Shown here: piece by piece, positions 26,637 to 36,044 of the stretch
Position numbering within the stretch: the first letter of the stretch is position 1
How the letters are laid out: each line of letters opens with the position of its first letter
Origin: Myroides odoratus DSM 2801
GTDB lineage: Bacteria > Bacteroidota > Bacteroidia > Flavobacteriales > Flavobacteriaceae
Assembly (NCBI RefSeq): GCF_000243275.1
Contig: NZ_CM001437.1
Location: forward strand, 2,033,798 to 2,089,125
DNA: 55,328 nucleotides
Reading direction: 5' to 3'
Translations under genes and position numbers: made by a program
The notes under the pieces: generated by a model
Databases searched by the model: none
Told to the model about the DNA's origin: nothing
The model's input: only the letters and a program-made list of their open reading frames with translations

Positions 26637-26770
26637 TATATCATACACTAAGAGAGAAGGATCTAAACGAATTGCTAGTATCTAGAAGAATACGGTATAT
26701 CCTTGCTTAGTACACAAGAGAATGAAGAAAATGTCTTAGAACTATAGCGTATTGTTTTACAATTTTTCAA

Positions 26771-26801
26771 TTGTTTGCATTAAGTTTTTTAGTTACTTTT
26801 G
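26771..26801 (+). promoter_or_regulatory. Predicted promoter of gpsA
   Basis: TTG at 26771-26773, a 20-base spacer and TACTTTTG at 26794-26801, with the ATG 20 bases beyond. Confidence 0.6.
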
Positions 26802-26821
26802 ACGTATTATAAGCTAAAATT

Positions 26822-27817
26822 ATGAGTGATTATCCAAAGTTTGCAGTAATTGGAGGGGGAAGTTGGGCGACAGCTATCGTAAAAATGCTAAGTGAAAATC
26901 TAGGGCAAATTGCCTGGTACATGAGAAATGAGAATGCGATAGAAGAAATTAAGGTAAACCATCATAACCCTAATTATTTAAGTTCTGTCGAATTTGATAT
27001 CAACCAGTTGTTATTGACGAATGATATTAATAAGGCTGTTTCTTATGCAGATTACGTAATCTTCGCTATTCCTTCCGCTTTTTTGAGCGAAGAAATGGAA
27101 CAACTATACGTTAGTTTAGAAAATAAAGTGGTGATTTCTGCCATTAAGGGAATTATTCCAGAAACCAGCTTAATTGTTGGAGAGCATTTCCATCAAACTT
27201 ATGATGTTTCGTATGATAATATCGCTGTGATTACAGGGCCTTGTCATGCTGAAGAGGTTGCTCTAGAGCGCTTGTCTTACCTTACGATTGCTTGTCGTAA
27301 TGAAGAACATGCGAAAGTCATTGAAAGTTGCATCAGCAGCCATTATATCAAAGTAAAACTAACGGATGATATTATCGGAACAGAATATGCGGCCGTGTTG
27401 AAAAATATTTATGCCATTGCTTGTGGAATGGCACATGGATTAGGCTATGGTGATAATTTTCAAGCGCTATTGATGAGTAATGCTATTCGCGAGATGAAGA
27501 AATTCATCAAGAAAGTGCACCACATGAAACGCAATATTAATAATTCGGCCTATTTGGGAGATTTATTAGTAACGGGGTATTCGCTCTTTTCTCGTAACCG
27601 CATGTTTGGTAATATGATCGGGAAGGGGTATACAGTAAAATCAGCACAGATGGAGATGAATATGGTGGCAGAAGGGTATTACGCAGCAAAAAGTGCCTAT
27701 GAACTCAATGCAAAATACGGTGCTAAAACACCTATTATCAATGCGGTGTACGATATTTTGTACAACGGCAAGGATCCGAAGAAAACATTTAGAAAGTTGA
27801 CTGAAAAATTAGATTAA
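26822..27817 (+). CDS. gpsA: Glycerol-3-phosphate dehydrogenase, NAD(P)+ dependent
   Basis: The 331-residue protein has the dinucleotide-binding loop GGGSWATAI (11-19), ITGPCHAEEVA, the catalytic Lys region EYAAVLKNIYAIACGMAHG, and NNSAYLGDLLVTGYS. It reduces dihydroxyacetone phosphate to sn-glycerol 3-phosphate, the backbone used by PlsC-type enzymes. Transcribed alone. Confidence 0.95.
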   Translation: MSDYPKFAVIGGGSWATAIVKMLSENLGQIAWYMRNENAIEEIKVNHHNPNYLSSVEFDINQLLLTNDINKAVSYADYVIFAIPSAFLSEEMEQLYVSLENKVVISAIKGIIPETSLIVGEHFHQTYDVSYDNIAVITGPCHAEEVALERLSYLTIACRNEEHAKVIESCISSHYIKVKLTDDIIGTEYAAVLKNIYAIACGMAHGLGYGDNFQALLMSNAIREMKKFIKKVHHMKRNINNSAYLGDLLVTGYSLFSRNRMFGNMIGKGYTVKSAQMEMNMVAEGYYAAKSAYELNAKYGAKTPIINAVYDILYNGKDPKKTFRKLTEKLD

Positions 27818-27825
27818 AAAAAGTT

Positions 27826-27851
27826 CAAAAAAGACCGTTATTGGTTTTTTT
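27826..27851 (+). terminator. Weak terminator after gpsA
   Basis: AAAAAAGACC and GGTTTTTTT arms around GTTATT; the stem is mostly A-T. Confidence 0.45.
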
Positions 27852-27965
27852 ATCACATAAAGCAATATAATTGACTGATATACAGTTTTTTATGTTGCTT
27901 TTTTTGTTTTTAGTCCGTATTGGAAATTAGTTGTAAATTGTTGATATCTAATTTGTTATAACGCT

Positions 27966-27998
27966 TTGTCTAGGGGGAAAATATATCAACTAGTTTTG
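27966..27998 (+). promoter_or_regulatory. Predicted promoter of the TerC-family gene
   Basis: TTG at 27966-27968, a 22-base spacer, TAGTTTTG at 27991-27998. The start codon follows after 23 bases; this leaves no room for a metal riboswitch. Confidence 0.5.
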
Positions 27999-28021
27999 TC
28001 CTGTTAAAAAAAATAAATAAA

Positions 28022-29017
28022 ATGGATCATTTAATTAATCACCCTGGCCTGTTGGCTGTTTTTGGAATTGTAGTATTAGTTATGCTTTTGTTGGATTTAG
28101 GTGTTTTCAATCGAAATAGCCATGTGGTTTCAACAAAAGAAGCGTTAATTTGGACGGTAGTATGGATTGGTTTAGCCATGGTATTTAGTGGCGTTATCTA
28201 TTATTACATGGACTTTGAAAACTTTGCGCGATTCCAATCCGCTTATTGGATAGAAAAAGCCTTGTCCATCGATAATCTTTTTGTATTCATTTTGGTGTTT
28301 ACCTTTTTTAAAGTACCGAAAGAATTACATCACCGCGTATTGTTCTGGGGGATTATTGGAGCTTTAGTCTTTAGAGCTATCTTTATCTTTGCTGGAGTTG
28401 AGTTAATTAACCATACGTATTTACCAGCATTTGAATTGTTTGGTCATCAAGTTGAAATTAACGTTGTATTGACTATTTTCGGGGTTTTCTTATTGGTTTC
28501 GGGAATCAAATCTTGGTTTGCCAAAGAAGATCACAGTGAAGAACAAGATTTAACCAAGAACTTCGCTGTACGTATGGTACATAAGTTCTTTAAAGTGAGT
28601 AATGAATACGACGGAGATAAATTCTTTACCGTTAAGAATGGCGTAAAAATGGTAACTCCACTTTTCGTAGCATTGATGGTGATTGAGTTTACCGATTTAG
28701 TTTTTGCGGTAGATAGTATTCCAGCGATTTTCGCTATTGCACCTGATGATCCATTCATTCTATATACATCGAATATCTTTGCTATTTTAGGATTGCGTTC
28801 GCTTTATTTCCTACTAGCTAATTTCATGGATAAATTCTCGAAATTGAAATATGGTTTGGCAATTATCTTGTCTTTCATCGGAGTGAAGATGATTATCTCT
28901 CCTTTTGTACATATTGATTCGCTCGTTTCTTTGGCTGTTATTGCAAGTGTATTGACCCTATCTGTGGTACTTTCTTTGTTGTTCCCTCCCAAGAAAAAGG
29001 ATGTTTCAGAAATCTAA
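28022..29017 (+). CDS. TerC/Alx-family integral membrane protein
   Basis: The 331-residue protein has about nine hydrophobic segments. Conserved acidic membrane motifs are visible: LLLDLGVFNR near the start, WIEKALSIDNLFVFILVF (about 77-94) and VIEFTDLVFAVDSIPAIFAI (about 220-239). Family members handle manganese or calcium export, or support metalation of exported proteins, and some are linked to tellurite resistance. No ter operon is present here, so tellurite resistance should not be assumed. Transcribed alone. Confidence 0.93.
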   Translation: MDHLINHPGLLAVFGIVVLVMLLLDLGVFNRNSHVVSTKEALIWTVVWIGLAMVFSGVIYYYMDFENFARFQSAYWIEKALSIDNLFVFILVFTFFKVPKELHHRVLFWGIIGALVFRAIFIFAGVELINHTYLPAFELFGHQVEINVVLTIFGVFLLVSGIKSWFAKEDHSEEQDLTKNFAVRMVHKFFKVSNEYDGDKFFTVKNGVKMVTPLFVALMVIEFTDLVFAVDSIPAIFAIAPDDPFILYTSNIFAILGLRSLYFLLANFMDKFSKLKYGLAIILSFIGVKMIISPFVHIDSLVSLAVIASVLTLSVVLSLLFPPKKKDVSEI

Positions 29018-29030
29018 ATATAAACACATA

Positions 29031-29066
29031 AAAAAAGCTGCCTTAGTTTAGGCAGCTTTTTTGTTT
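29031..29066. terminator. Bidirectional terminator
   Basis: AAAAAAGCTGCC and GGCAGCTTTTTT arms around TTAGTTTA, lying between the convergent TerC-family and cytochrome genes. Confidence 0.9.
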
Positions 29067-29081
29067 TTAAGGATGTGCTAG

Positions 29082-29495
29082 TTATTTCTTAGGACTAGCT
29101 TTTCCTTTGTGGCACATATTACAAGTGACCGCATTAATATTTTCAGGATTGGGATCATTGTTCCAATTGAAATTTTCCACATTGATTTTGCGGGTCATCA
29201 CAATCATATGACGAGCAAATTCCTTTTCTTTTTTAGCGTCTGAAGCAAAATCTAAACCATCACCTTCTGCTGCAGGAGCATGGCAATAACTACATTTTAC
29301 CCCTAAAGCAGCACTATATTCTTTCATCACTTTTTTCAACTCTTCTTTCGAAATATCTTTCGGAAGTACGGTTAGATTTTTCCATTCCGTCGGGTCTACT
29401 GTACTTTCCGTTACCACCGTGGTGTTTGTAAAGGAAAGTAAGCTAATCATTAAGCCCAAAAAGCCTAATACTATACAAGTGTTTTTTAGTTTCAT
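29082..29495 (-). CDS. Exported di-haem c-type cytochrome
   Basis: The 137-residue protein has an N-terminal hydrophobic signal segment (about 7-25). There are two haem-binding motifs, CSYCH and CNMCH, near 73-77 and 126-130, and the spacing helix EFARHMIVMTRKIN between them. This resembles the small cytochromes of Bacteroidota related to the photosynthetic reaction-centre cytochrome family; it has nothing to do with photosynthesis here. It is likely a periplasmic electron carrier with unknown partners. Confidence 0.88.
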   Translation of the reverse strand: MKLKNTCIVLGFLGLMISLLSFTNTTVVTESTVDPTEWKNLTVLPKDISKEELKKVMKEYSAALGVKCSYCHAPAAEGDGLDFASDAKKEKEFARHMIVMTRKINVENFNWNNDPNPENINAVTCNMCHKGKASPKK

Positions 29496-29584
29496 ATCTT
29501 TTCACAATTTGAGTTGGTGAACTAAGGTAGGAAAACTAATATTCGGAATAAATATAAATAAGGATGCAAGGGCTTGGTTTCTAC

Positions 29585-29995
29585 CTATTTTGAGGCAGTA
29601 ATGCCATTTTTTTCTGCGTATGCAAGCTTGGCTAATGATTCATCTGTTATACTTTTAGCAGGGAACACGAAATTTTTATCATAAAGCTTGTTACCCTGAA
29701 AGTACGTAAGCATAAAGGTATTGTGTAAATCAAAAATAGCTTCATCTAATAGCTCTACTTTGATGCATTCACCTGCTGCTAATGAGGGAAAAGCATGTCT
29801 GAAAATACTTGAATTTCTCTTTTCTCCATTCAGTTCTCCTTCTGCTTTAGAAACAACTAAAATAGCTTCGATGATTTCTTGTGTATTGTTAAATAGATAA
29901 GCATACCAAGCATCTTGTAAAAAATCTTCGTTATACTCCTTTACAACTGCAATTTCAACATTTTTTACTTCTGGTATTTCTATGTCTTTTTTCAT
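29585..29995 (-). CDS. Conserved-looking protein of unknown function
   Basis: The 136-residue acidic protein has no signal peptide or membrane segment. Mixed alpha/beta composition with AWYAYLFNNTQEIIEAILVV and FPSLAAGECIKVELLD as the most structured-looking parts. I do not recognise the family. A -7 box (TATCTTTG on the minus strand, 30019-30012) lies 16 bases upstream of the ATG, which supports it being a real gene. Confidence 0.7.
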   Translation of the reverse strand: MKKDIEIPEVKNVEIAVVKEYNEDFLQDAWYAYLFNNTQEIIEAILVVSKAEGELNGEKRNSSIFRHAFPSLAAGECIKVELLDEAIFDLHNTFMLTYFQGNKLYDKNFVFPAKSITDESLAKLAYAEKNGITASK

Positions 29996-30011
29996 GGGAA
30001 TAAAATTTGGG

Positions 30012-30019
30012 CAAAGATA
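30012..30019 (-). promoter_or_regulatory. Predicted -7 box for the unknown gene
   Basis: The minus strand reads TATCTTTG, 16 bases before the start codon. No clear upstream TTG. Confidence 0.45.
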
Positions 30020-30122
30020 AAATTATTTCTGCGATTCTACTTTTTGTTTTGAAATCAAAGTTTGGCCTGATGTTTGGTATATATAGAAACTAATAATGAT
30101 AGTTTTTTGGTTTTAGTTTTGT

Positions 30123-30160
30123 AAAAAACCTTTCACGCCATCGCGTGAAAGGTTTTTTTT
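30123..30160. terminator. Orphan terminator-like hairpin upstream of the DUF5687/ABC operon
   Basis: A 16-base stem, AAAAAACCTTTCACGC with GCGTGAAAGGTTTTTT, around CATC and followed by further T. It lies between two divergent genes, so it ends no known transcript. It may attenuate the operon starting at 30236, or end a small RNA. Confidence 0.75.
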
Positions 30161-30235
30161 TATGGAAAGAGTTAAAAAAGCTGTAACGTTTCACTTAAGG
30201 GGCATACTAATGAGGTAAACTACTAAAAAACAAGT

Positions 30236-31708
30236 ATGATGTACAACTGGTTCTTTACTTTAGAGCGGAAGCGTTTAGCCAGAGGAAACAAGAGCAATAT
30301 GGATATTGTGATTCTCATTTTCAAGTGGCTCGCTATTATTTATTTTGCCGCTATGATGTTGCTTGCTGGAATTGCGACTTATCACGGTATTCAAGAATAT
30401 TTCACTACGGCAACTCCCATCGAAATGGTGAGTCGCTACCTGATTTATTATTTTGCGATGGAATTGATGTTTCGCTTTTTCTTGCAAAAAGGACCTGTAG
30501 CCACGATTAAACCTTATTTGATTCTCAATATTCCGCGTTCAAAGATTGTATCCTTTTATGTAGGAAAAACATTTTTGAGTGCATTTAATATCGTACAATT
30601 GTTCTTCTTAATTCCATTTGCCATCGTTGCGATTGTGGAAGGAGAAAGTGGAATTGCAGTTTTAGCGTGGACACTTACGGTCTACAGTATTGTATTTATG
30701 ATGCATTGCGTTGCGATTTTAATGAGTGCCTATGCACCGGTATTCTATGGGGTAATCGGATTTGTAGCGCTTTGTTTTGGATTGCAGTATTACGATATTG
30801 TCGATCCTACTTTATATACCCAGTATTTTTATGTTGTACCTTATCAATATCCGCTAAGTGTGATTGGGTATTTCTTGCTTTTGGGAGTCTTCGTTTGGAG
30901 TACCTATCGTTTCTTTCTTAAGCGAATGTATTTGGACGATTTAGAAAAAGTACGCATCAAAGAAGGAATTGCATTAGAGATGAGTTGGCTAGACCGCTTT
31001 GGTCGCTATGCGAGCTTTTTGCGCAACGATGTTCGTCTGATTGTCAGAAACAAAAGAGCAAGGGTGACAGTATTGATGAGTATTATTTTTCTTTTCTACG
31101 GGGTCTTTATGTTTAATACCTCTGGAAAGGAAGCGATGCCAATGACTTTTGCTGTGTTTCTTGCTTTCTTCTCAACAGGAGGATTCTTAATGTTATTTGG
31201 ACAATATGTACCGAGTTGGGATTCTTCTTACTATCCGTTATTGATGACGCAAAACGTATTATACCGCGATTACCTCATGTCTAAGTGGCTGATTATCGCT
31301 CTGGGCACACTCGTTTCGACGATACTGTGTTTCTTCTATATTTTTGTGGACATGAAGTTGTTCTACTTGATTCTCGCTATGGGGATTTTTAATATAGGAA
31401 TCAATGGTTATTTTGTTCTTTGGGGAGGAGCATACCTCAAAACGCCAATGGATTTAACCGCAGCAAAAAATGTATTTGGAGATAAAAATGCGTTTAATCT
31501 TCGCGTGATGCTTATTAGTATGCCTAAAGTATTGCTACCCCTTATCTTTTATTTTATCGGTTCGTTGATCTATCCGTTTTGGGGAGGTTTTGTCTTGTTG
31601 ATTCTAATCGGATTAGCAGGAATGTTCCTACACAAACAAGCGTTCCAATTTATTGAAAAAATTTACACCCGTGAAAAATACGCAGCACTAGCTGCTTATA
31701 AAAAATAA
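30236..31708 (+). CDS. DUF5687-family membrane protein, probable ABC permease
   Basis: The 490-residue protein has about ten to twelve hydrophobic segments arranged in two halves, and a charged middle containing FLRNDVRLIVRNKRARVTVL (about 261-280). That is the layout of fused ABC-2-type permeases. It matches what I know of the Bacteroidota family DUF5687, which is regularly encoded beside an ABC ATPase, as here eight bases downstream. Substrate unknown. The start could be either ATG of MMYNW. Confidence 0.85.
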   Translation: MMYNWFFTLERKRLARGNKSNMDIVILIFKWLAIIYFAAMMLLAGIATYHGIQEYFTTATPIEMVSRYLIYYFAMELMFRFFLQKGPVATIKPYLILNIPRSKIVSFYVGKTFLSAFNIVQLFFLIPFAIVAIVEGESGIAVLAWTLTVYSIVFMMHCVAILMSAYAPVFYGVIGFVALCFGLQYYDIVDPTLYTQYFYVVPYQYPLSVIGYFLLLGVFVWSTYRFFLKRMYLDDLEKVRIKEGIALEMSWLDRFGRYASFLRNDVRLIVRNKRARVTVLMSIIFLFYGVFMFNTSGKEAMPMTFAVFLAFFSTGGFLMLFGQYVPSWDSSYYPLLMTQNVLYRDYLMSKWLIIALGTLVSTILCFFYIFVDMKLFYLILAMGIFNIGINGYFVLWGGAYLKTPMDLTAAKNVFGDKNAFNLRVMLISMPKVLLPLIFYFIGSLIYPFWGGFVLLILIGLAGMFLHKQAFQFIEKIYTREKYAALAAYKK

Positions 31709-31716
31709 TAATTGTT

Positions 31717-32418
31717 ATGATACAAGTAGATAATTTACATAAAACATATAATGGAGCTACGGTTCTACAGCTAGAAGCATTAAGCATTGGACAAGGCGAG
31801 AGTATTGGTTTGGTTGGGAATAACGGAGCTGGAAAAACAACTTTTTTTAGCTTGTTACTCGATTTGATTCAACCGAGTTCAGGGCATATTTATTCCAAAG
31901 GACAGTTGGTTTCTTCTTCTGAACAATGGAAAAATTATACCACCGCTTTTTTAGATGAGACGTTCTTAATTGGTTATTTAACAGCAGAAGAATATTTCGT
32001 CTTTTTAGGAAGTTTACGCGGTTGGTCTAAGGCAGAGGTTGAAGCCTTTGTTTTAGAACACAGCGCGTTCTTTAATGGAGAAGTGTTGAATCAAAAGAAA
32101 TACATTCGCGATTTTTCTAAAGGAAACCAAAAGAAGATTGGGATCATCGGAGCTTTTATTGGGAATCCAGAATTGGTCATCTTAGATGAACCTTTTGCAA
32201 ATCTCGATCCATCTACGCAAATTCGATTGAAAGAATTGGTGAAACAAAAACGAGAAACTCGTACTATGACGATCATCATTTCGAGTCATGATTTACAGCA
32301 TACGTATGAAGTATCCGATCGTATTATTGCCCTTGAAAAAGGAGTATTGAAACACGATGTATTGACTGAAACGTTAACATATCAAGAACTAGAAGGCTTT
32401 TTTAGTACAGTAAATTAA
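31717..32418 (+). CDS. ABC transporter ATP-binding protein
   Basis: The 233-residue protein has Walker A GNNGAGKTT (34-42), a signature region FSKGNQKK in place of the usual LSGGQ, Walker B LVILDEPFANLD and the switch His in ISSHD. It energises the adjacent DUF5687 membrane protein as a two-gene transporter, most likely an exporter by layout. The changed signature is seen in this exporter subtype and need not mean loss of activity. Confidence 0.93.
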   Translation: MIQVDNLHKTYNGATVLQLEALSIGQGESIGLVGNNGAGKTTFFSLLLDLIQPSSGHIYSKGQLVSSSEQWKNYTTAFLDETFLIGYLTAEEYFVFLGSLRGWSKAEVEAFVLEHSAFFNGEVLNQKKYIRDFSKGNQKKIGIIGAFIGNPELVILDEPFANLDPSTQIRLKELVKQKRETRTMTIIISSHDLQHTYEVSDRIIALEKGVLKHDVLTETLTYQELEGFFSTVN

Positions 32419-32445
32419 AAAATAGACCGCACGTTATCATACAGT

Positions 32446-32475
32446 AGCGCTCCCAAACGGAGCGCTTCTTTTTTT
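32446..32475 (+). terminator. Terminator of the ABC operon
   Basis: AGCGCTCC and GGAGCGCT enclose CAAAC, followed by TCTTTTTTT. Confidence 0.9.
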
Positions 32476-32476
32476 G

Positions 32477-32760
32477 TATTTTGTTACGCAATTTTATGAT
32501 TTACATTGATTTATAATCCCCTTTTCTTTTGTATTTTGCATAGATTTATTTTATGTCTTTAAGCAATTATTCGAAATGAAAATAACAGTGTTGAGGTGAA
32601 TTAATTCTTCGTGAAGATTGATTTACCCCCATATTAGTGGATGATCCCCCTTATTTTTTAACAATATTTGCATAAAGTATTAAAAAGTGATGTATTTTTA
32701 CTGTCTTGTGAATAATAATAGAGTAAAAAAATAGTTGTTATATAAAGTTTAACCTAGATA
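32477..32760. other. AT-rich intergenic stretch upstream of sprE
   Basis: No coding frame with support. It must hold the sprE promoter, but I find no sequence fitting TTG-N17-23-TAnnTTTG exactly. Confidence 0.5.
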
Positions 32761-35433
32761 TTGAAAACAAATTTTGTCATTCGGATAGGAGGAATTATCC
32801 TGCTAATTATATCTTTTATAGCGTGTTCTGTAAAAAAGGATAAGATGTTGAATCGAGGATATCATGCTTTAACAACAAAGTACAATATTCTATTTCACGG
32901 TGATGAATCTTATACGGAAGCACTCGACGCTTTAAAGGAAGGTTATTTTGATGACTATTGGGAAATCTTACCGGTAGAGCGTATTCAAATTGAAGTTGAC
33001 CCAGAACGAGAATTTGAAAAAGGCGTATCCCTCGAATCTAAACAAGGGAGTATCTTAGACAATTTAGCGGTAGCCGGAACAGACTTAGGATCTCCAGAAA
33101 GCACGGATGGTCAAGGATTCACGCGAGCTGAAAACAAAGCAGTAAAAGCAATTCAGAAGCACTCCATGTATATCAAAGGAAGGGAACGCAACAGCCAAAT
33201 GGCCAATGCGTATTTACTTTTGGGGAAATCGCGTTATTACGATGGACGTTTCGTACCTGCTCTAGAAGCCTTTAACTATATTCTATACAAATATCCAGAT
33301 AGTGATTTAATTGGAGAAGCAAAAGTGTGGCGTGAGAAAACGAATTTGCGCTTGCGCTATGATGACTTAGCGATTAAAAATTTAAAAGAATTATTGCGTG
33401 AACGCAAAGGACGATTAAACAAACAAGTGGAATCGGAAGCCTATGCGATGTTAGCACAAGGGTATATCAATCTCGAGCAATTGGACAGTGCAAGTACGGC
33501 ATTGAAATCAGCCGTGGGGTTGGTATCCAATCAAGAAGAGAAAGCAAGATATAACTATATTTTAGGCCAATTAAATGGGCGCTTAGGCAAGAAAGAAGAC
33601 GCTACGCATCATTTTGAAAACATTATTGAGATGAATCGCAAGGCACCGAGAACCTATACGGTGCATGCGTATGCAGAGATTTTTGAATTAACAGGGGCAA
33701 AGCAAACAGATTCTGTGGCCTTTTTAAAACAATACAACAGCTTGTTGAAGGATCGCGATAATCGTCCATATCTTGATGTGTTGAATCGTCAAGTTGGACT
33801 TTTTTACCGCGATATCGGGAAGGAAGACAAGGCGCTTGCGTATTTGAAAACGGCAGCTAAAGAAGGAAGAGAAGATAAACAGCTGAAAGCGAGAAACTTT
33901 TTGAGCATTGCTGATATTTATTTTAATTCTGCTGGATATGCAGTAGCTGGTCAATACTATGACAGTGCTTTGGCATTATTGCCTCCGAAAGCAAAAGAAA
34001 CCTTTCGAATTAGCAAACGTAGAGAATCGTTACGTGAAGTGGTTGATTTAGAGGTGGTCGCACATAAAAACGACAGTATACTGCGTTTAGTTGCGATGTC
34101 ACCAGAGGAGAAAGATGCTTATTTCCAAACGTTTATTGATGAATTGCGCAAGGAAGACTTTAAAAAAATGCAAGCGAATTTGGGTACAAAAAACAATTCG
34201 GGCGCAGACTTTTTTAATGTAGTCAATTTTGGTGAAGCCATTGAGAAATCATTTGGAGAAACCAACTTCGGAAGCATGGGCGGAAAGACAACGTTTTATT
34301 TTTACTCCAATCAAGCGTTGACCCGTGGACGACAAGATTTTAAACGCCGTTGGGGGAATCGAGCCTTAACTGACAATTGGAGATGGAGCGCCATGCAGTC
34401 TTCGATGAATATGAACAATGAAGAGGAGGAGGAAGAAGCGTTAGCTGAAAATCAGAAGAAGGAGAAAAAACAAGACGATTTTGTGGATCCACGCTATCAA
34501 TTGGATACTTATGTGGGTAAAATCCCTTCAGATAGTACTGAGATTGCTAAGTTAAAAGAAGATAGAGATTTAGCTTATTTTGAATTAGGAGCGATTTACA
34601 GCGAGCGTTTTGGAAAGATTGATGAAGGAATCGATCGATTGGAACGATTGTTGACCTTTGATCCTAAAGAGCGATTGATTTTACCTACGATGTACAAGCT
34701 GTATAAGCTTTATCAAGAAAAGGATCCAGCAAAAGCAGCCCAGATGAAAGCGCAGATTATTGCTACTTATCCGGAATCTAGATATGCAAAATTGATGCAA
34801 AACCTAAGTGTAGGCAGCGATGGTGATTTAGCGCCAGAACAAGTATATGCGGGAATTTATCAAGTATTCAAGGCAGAAAATTATGAAGAGGCCAAGGCGA
34901 TGATGAAGCATGCACTGGAAAGCATTGACGATGCGTATGTCAGCAAGTTTGAGCTATTGAATGCCATGATAATTGCCCGAACGGAAGGGGTGAAGAAATA
35001 CAAAGAAGCCTTGAATTACTTAGCTCTGACGTATAGCTCAACGGCAGAAGGTAGAGAAGCTTCTCAGTTATTGGAACGCGTAATACCTGCTTTAGAAGGA
35101 AAACAGTTTGCAACAACAGATTCAAGTAATTGGAAAATAATCGTTGCCGTATCAACAGAAAAAATAGCTGATTTTGCAACGATAAAAGCCAATATGCAGC
35201 GTTTGGCTGGTGTAGAGTCGGGCACAGGATTGAAATTTACAGAAGATTATTATACTACTTCTGCGAAGATATATGTCTTACATGGTTTTAAATCCAAAGT
35301 AGAAGCAGAGCGAATGATTGGTCGTTTGGGCGATGACCCAGCTTATATTCCAATTATGCAAGAGGATTATAGCGTCATTCAGATTAAAAAGAATTTAGAG
35401 GAATACAAGGCTCCAGGAATTGTGGAGCCCTAA
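32761..35433 (+). CDS. sprE: T9SS periplasmic lipoprotein SprE/PorW, TPR-rich
   Basis: The 890-residue protein has a lipoprotein signal with lipobox FIAC (Cys at about 22) and the family landmark NRGYHALTTKYNILFHGDES. Many TPR-like helical repeats follow, with an acidic/Lys-rich linker (about 555-575), and the end is SPOR-like (about 790-880). SprE/PorW is needed for type IX secretion and gliding in F. johnsoniae and Porphyromonas gingivalis. The start must be TTG 32761: an in-frame stop lies just before it and the next Met comes after the lipobox. It is followed by a bactofilin gene and the ATP synthase cluster on the same strand. Confidence 0.9.
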   Translation: MKTNFVIRIGGIILLIISFIACSVKKDKMLNRGYHALTTKYNILFHGDESYTEALDALKEGYFDDYWEILPVERIQIEVDPEREFEKGVSLESKQGSILDNLAVAGTDLGSPESTDGQGFTRAENKAVKAIQKHSMYIKGRERNSQMANAYLLLGKSRYYDGRFVPALEAFNYILYKYPDSDLIGEAKVWREKTNLRLRYDDLAIKNLKELLRERKGRLNKQVESEAYAMLAQGYINLEQLDSASTALKSAVGLVSNQEEKARYNYILGQLNGRLGKKEDATHHFENIIEMNRKAPRTYTVHAYAEIFELTGAKQTDSVAFLKQYNSLLKDRDNRPYLDVLNRQVGLFYRDIGKEDKALAYLKTAAKEGREDKQLKARNFLSIADIYFNSAGYAVAGQYYDSALALLPPKAKETFRISKRRESLREVVDLEVVAHKNDSILRLVAMSPEEKDAYFQTFIDELRKEDFKKMQANLGTKNNSGADFFNVVNFGEAIEKSFGETNFGSMGGKTTFYFYSNQALTRGRQDFKRRWGNRALTDNWRWSAMQSSMNMNNEEEEEEALAENQKKEKKQDDFVDPRYQLDTYVGKIPSDSTEIAKLKEDRDLAYFELGAIYSERFGKIDEGIDRLERLLTFDPKERLILPTMYKLYKLYQEKDPAKAAQMKAQIIATYPESRYAKLMQNLSVGSDGDLAPEQVYAGIYQVFKAENYEEAKAMMKHALESIDDAYVSKFELLNAMIIARTEGVKKYKEALNYLALTYSSTAEGREASQLLERVIPALEGKQFATTDSSNWKIIVAVSTEKIADFATIKANMQRLAGVESGTGLKFTEDYYTTSAKIYVLHGFKSKVEAERMIGRLGDDPAYIPIMQEDYSVIQIKKNLEEYKAPGIVEP

Positions 35434-35447
35434 TAAATGTGTTTACA

Positions 35448-35828
35448 ATGTTTGATAAATCGAAAAAGAAAGCAAAAGGAACAGGATTAGATTTGTTGGG
35501 ACAAACAAATCGTATTGTTGAAGGGACAACGATCAAAGGCGATATTGAAGCAATAGCGGATATTCGAATTGACGGAGTCATTGAGGGGAATGTTGTGGTT
35601 AAAGGACGATTAGTGCTGGGACCTATAGCGAGAATTGTGGGGAATATCAGTTGTGAAAACAGTGAGATTGAAGGTGAAATAGTAGGAAATATTCTCGTGA
35701 ATGATTTGCTTACTGTAAAATCTGCTGCTCGAATCAAAGGCGATATCAAAGTAGGACGTTTAGCGGTTGAACCGGGTGCTAAGATTGATGTAAAATGCCA
35801 GATGGTTGGCAATGAGCAGTTATCCTAA
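35448..35828 (+). CDS. Bactofilin (polymer-forming cytoskeletal protein)
   Basis: With the start at ATG 35448 (MFDKSKKKAKG) the protein has 126 residues. The short-repeat beta-helix core is visible as IVEGTTIKGDIEAIADIRID, VIEGNVVVKGRLVLGP and ISCENSEIEGEIVGN. Bactofilins polymerise without nucleotide and scaffold envelope machines or cell shape. It lies 14 bases after sprE and its stop overlaps the atpZ start (TAATG). An upstream in-frame GTG at 35439 is less likely. Confidence 0.92.
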   Translation: MFDKSKKKAKGTGLDLLGQTNRIVEGTTIKGDIEAIADIRIDGVIEGNVVVKGRLVLGPIARIVGNISCENSEIEGEIVGNILVNDLLTVKSAARIKGDIKVGRLAVEPGAKIDVKCQMVGNEQLS

Positions 35829-36040
35829 TGACAGAAAAGAAATCACCCAATAAGTGGTTGTCTTTACTTAATATCCCCATCCAGATGGGGATAATTATTT
35901 ATTTATCACACCGTTTAGGTGTCTGGTTAGATGGGAAGTACGAGTTGGAACGAGGAATTGCAAATAAAATTTGTACGTTATTGGGAGTAGGATTAGCTTT
36001 GTACCAAGTTATTAAACAAGTCAATCAGTTAAATAAATAA
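35828..36040 (+). CDS. atpZ: AtpZ/AtpI-family ATP synthase accessory protein
   Basis: The 70-residue protein has two predicted membrane helices. WLSLLNIPIQMGIIIYLSHR and LGVWLDGKYELERG match the AtpZ pattern, in which a Gly/Asp-containing loop joins the helices. In other bacteria AtpZ and AtpI help assemble the c-ring or admit Mg2+/Ca2+. It starts within the bactofilin stop codon (one shared base), so translation is probably coupled. Confidence 0.85.
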   Translation: MTEKKSPNKWLSLLNIPIQMGIIIYLSHRLGVWLDGKYELERGIANKICTLLGVGLALYQVIKQVNQLNK

Positions 36041-36044
36041 AAGA

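Noticed and set aside
27850..28021. Manganese riboswitch (yybP-ykoY type) before the TerC-family gene
   Set aside because: The predicted promoter leaves a leader of about 20 bases and no such fold is visible.
28022..29017. Tellurite resistance determinant
   Set aside because: TerC homology alone does not give resistance; the other ter genes are absent.
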